The notes under the pieces were generated by a model. That model saw only the letters and a program-made list of their open reading frames with translations, was not told where the DNA came from and searched no databases. A program made the translations under genes and the position numbers. This document shows positions 62,819 to 64,000 of a DNA stretch of 64,000 bases, in pieces. Location of the stretch: the NCBI RefSeq assembly GCF_905475395.1, contig NC_058339.1, forward strand, positions 18,174,001-18,238,000, in the 5' to 3' direction. Each line of letters starts with the position of its first letter. Within the stretch, counting starts at the first letter, position 1. Source of the stretch: Chrysoperla carnea. Its lineage: Eukaryota > Arthropoda > Insecta > Neuroptera > Chrysopidae.

Positions 62819-64000
62819 TTAAAATAAAACTAAACACTTGCTTTATTATAATATGAACACATATTTTTATTAGTAAAATAATACAAAAGTATTTTTTTCA
62901 AAAATTTGTATATAAGTTAATAATATTTATAAAATTATTCTTATTTCTTATAAATAATTAAAATAAAATTTATTGTAAGATAAACTTAAACCTCAGTTGT
63001 CTCTATGAAGAAAATAGTGTGTTGGAAAATATTATCTGTTTCGTTGTGCTTAGACCCCATATCTTGGAGGTTTCATAAATAGATACCTTCCAATTTTGTA
63101 ACTGCAAATCCATGAAATAGAAATTTGTGTTGAAAGCTTTGAGCCTTTATTATACCTCGTTTTATGATTACTCAGTATAGTGATAAGACTCCTCATTTTT
63201 GTTTACATAAAATGTGGAATCTTATCTGCCATACCTATATTATTAATTTGATTAATTTGCATAATTGCAGAAATAATAAATAGTTATGTAGAAATTTCAC
63301 AGAGACAACTGTAAATAAAATAACAATATAACTTCATACCATTCTCTTAAAAAATTTAGTATAACTCCTGGGTCAAAAGTAAAACAATAATGGGACGTAT
63401 GAGTAGGAACAAAAAAAATCAACGTTAAATTATTTTTAATTACCAATTTTCTTTCACTACCGGTTTCGCTAGGATTTTTTTTCGTTTGGATTTATTTGAA
63501 AAAAAGGAAATAGTTTAGCTATTTTCTTTAGTTGCTATCTATTATTTAATTTGATTTTTATGCGAAATGTAAAGCTAAATGATACATTAAGTAAATTGCA
63601 ATTTTCTACCTGTTAGGTATTTCCTTTCGCTACATTTATTCTCTCAAATATATAAAATTGTGTCCACCCACCCGTCATTTAAATAATATGAAGATATATT
63701 AAAAATAAATATTTTAATTTTTGCATTTTCATTAAAGGTTGAAGTTCGTTGATGTTGATAGTTTTCTTATAAATTATACAAAAACAAACACATAAATATC
63801 ATTTTTACATTTTTGTTCTGTTCTTATAAATCAAAGAGTTTAGGCACATTTTGAAACACACTTGCATTATACTGTGGAGTCGCGGTAATTGAGCTTTCGC
63901 TAAATTTAATATCTCTTATAATCGGGCATAGTGAATGGTGTGTAATTTTATACAAAGTTTGTGGCTTGTTTCAAACTTTTCATGATTCATTTGGCATAAG
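62819..64000. other. Window end, nothing recognised
   Basis: AT-rich sequence with no supported gene, RNA gene or element border. Confidence 0.45.

Noticed and set aside
1-64000. CRISPR arrays, bacterial operons or rRNA genes
   Set aside because: None seen; spliced introns and transposon types show eukaryotic nuclear DNA.

Overview
This is an AT-rich nuclear window from an insect. The evidence is spliceosomal introns with GT/AG borders, a metazoan-type fused CAD pyrimidine gene, a CMTM/MARVEL gene and a Mab-21-family gene. The insect order cannot be fixed from the sequence. Most of the DNA is non-coding and full of decayed mobile elements.

Five protein-coding genes can be rebuilt with phase-consistent introns. 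(1) A PNPO-like flavoprotein gene lies at 15202-19862 (+), with 6 exons and 234 aa. It keeps the family scaffold but has lost almost every substrate-phosphate-binding residue. (2) CAD (rudimentary), at 22411-38640 (+), has 11 coding exons and 2264 aa, with all four activities intact: glutaminase, carbamoyl-phosphate synthase, dihydroorotase and aspartate transcarbamylase. (3) Nested on the opposite strand inside the 7.2-kb CAD intron 7 is a 3-exon, 1265-aa Mab-21-domain gene at 28581-33227 (-). It has an N-myristoylation-type start and a long disordered tail carrying five copies of a DDYLxRLN motif. (4) A 130-aa single-pass membrane protein at 40088-50843 (-) is split by a 10.1-kb intron. (5) A four-helix CMTM/MARVEL membrane protein lies at 58963-60811 (-), with 4 exons and 188 aa.

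The rest is mobile and repetitive. An internally deleted piggyBac element (40858-42345) has TTAA duplications and four copies of an 18-bp palindrome. A complete short Helitron (20041-20514) has its empty site preserved in neighbouring tandem copies. A TTAA-flanked foldback element is nested inside another repeat family. There are also several MITEs, a broken non-LTR retrotransposon tail with RNase H (52650-53142), six copies of one dispersed ~0.5-kb repeat family, and four tandem arrays with periods of about 243, 316, 410 and 72 bp.

The most interesting items are the nested myristoyl/Mab-21/repeat-tail protein, the substrate-site-less PNPO paralogue, and the palindromic subterminal repeats of the piggyBac element. 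Exon borders were read by eye from splice consensus and reading phase. No transcript data or database search supports them.
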